DNA of 32,753 bases, taken from assembly GCA_031281555.1 (NCBI GenBank), contig JAITFK010000038.1:1-32753 (forward strand), given 5' to 3'. The first letter of the stretch is position 1, and every line of letters begins with the position of its first letter. This DNA comes from Treponema sp. (GTDB taxonomy: Bacteria; Spirochaetota; Spirochaetia; Treponematales; Breznakiellaceae). Under the pieces are notes generated by a model. The model did not search any database and was not told the DNA's origin. It worked only from the letters and a program-made list of their open reading frames with translations. Shown one piece after another: positions 32,604-32,753 of the stretch. A program made the position numbers and the translations under genes.

Positions 32604-32753
32604 TCATTCGTAAATTTTCCTGCCTTTTTGATCAGCTATTCCTGTCTTGCGCCAAAAATAAGTGTTAATCTGATCACGCCATTCTCTAGCGTTTAACAAC
32701 TGCCGCTCAAAGCGGGAAAGTACAGACTCATACACTTCTTTTTCAAGCGAAGC
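32604..32753 (-). CDS. aguA: Alpha-glucuronidase (GH67), C-terminal fragment
   Basis: Open minus-strand frame of 49 residues plus stop, running off the right edge. The sequence [20 protein letters not shown] followed by [15 protein letters not shown] fits the C-terminus of GH67 alpha-glucuronidases as I recall it, where a WRDxVNTYFYRxxGIPDxxGRxIY pattern is conserved. The enzyme removes 4-O-methylglucuronic acid from xylo-oligosaccharides. Only the C-terminus is seen, so the call is moderate. It would suggest hemicellulose use by the host organism. Confidence 0.75.
   Translation of the reverse strand, partial: ASLEKEVYESVLSRFERQLLNAREWRDQINTYFWRKTGIADQKGRKIYE

Overview
The window looks like a chromosomal segment of a treponeme-like spirochaete. 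The clues are tandem FlaA genes (sheath proteins of the periplasmic flagella), several lipoproteins with spirochaete-style lipoboxes, a mraZ-to-topA gene order that I recall from treponemes, and a moderately AT-rich composition. A fragment of a family GH67 alpha-glucuronidase at the right edge hints at a plant-polysaccharide habitat such as a gut. Species cannot be set from the sequence alone.

Positions 1-13396 (all minus strand) form one long, tightly packed division and cell-wall operon. In transcription order it reads mraZ, rsmH, ftsL, murF, mraY, ftsW, ftsQ, ftsA, ftsZ, a XerC/XerD-type recombinase, a TPR protein, dprA and topA (cut by the left edge). Most neighbours overlap or lie within about 10 bases. 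The one sizeable gap is 79 bases between ftsA and ftsZ. The cluster lacks ftsI, murE, murD, murG and murC.

Positions 13397-16981 hold a divergent regulatory region, a coupled pair of unknown genes (a 79-residue protein, then a PD-(D/E)XK-like protein with a C-terminal winged-helix-like segment), a metallophosphoesterase and PTS enzyme I. Positions 16988-19508 hold two flaA genes with a perfect-consensus sigma-70 promoter and an intrinsic terminator, preceded by a periplasmic-binding-protein-like gene.

From 19555 onwards most genes are on the plus strand: a coiled-coil protein with a degenerate nuclease-like domain, class II fructose-bisphosphate aldolase, a heterodimeric ABC exporter, a lipoprotein plus single-pass membrane protein, a small membrane protein, a lipoprotein with an SH3-like region, a DUF445 membrane protein, an N-terminally extended uracil phosphoribosyltransferase, a TPR lipoprotein, a DUF503 protein and another lipoprotein. 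A minus-strand gene at 27269-28231 encodes an outer-membrane barrel that keeps all four catalytic residues of the omptin proteases.

The two observations I rate highest are the omptin homologue in a spirochaete, and a recurring layout in which a -35/-10 promoter ends only 6-10 bases before a start codon with no Shine-Dalgarno sequence. This layout occurs at five genes (13553, 26849, 28231 minus, 28236, 29642) and suggests leaderless mRNAs. At the omptin/lipoprotein pair the two divergent start codons are four bases apart and each promoter lies inside the other gene.
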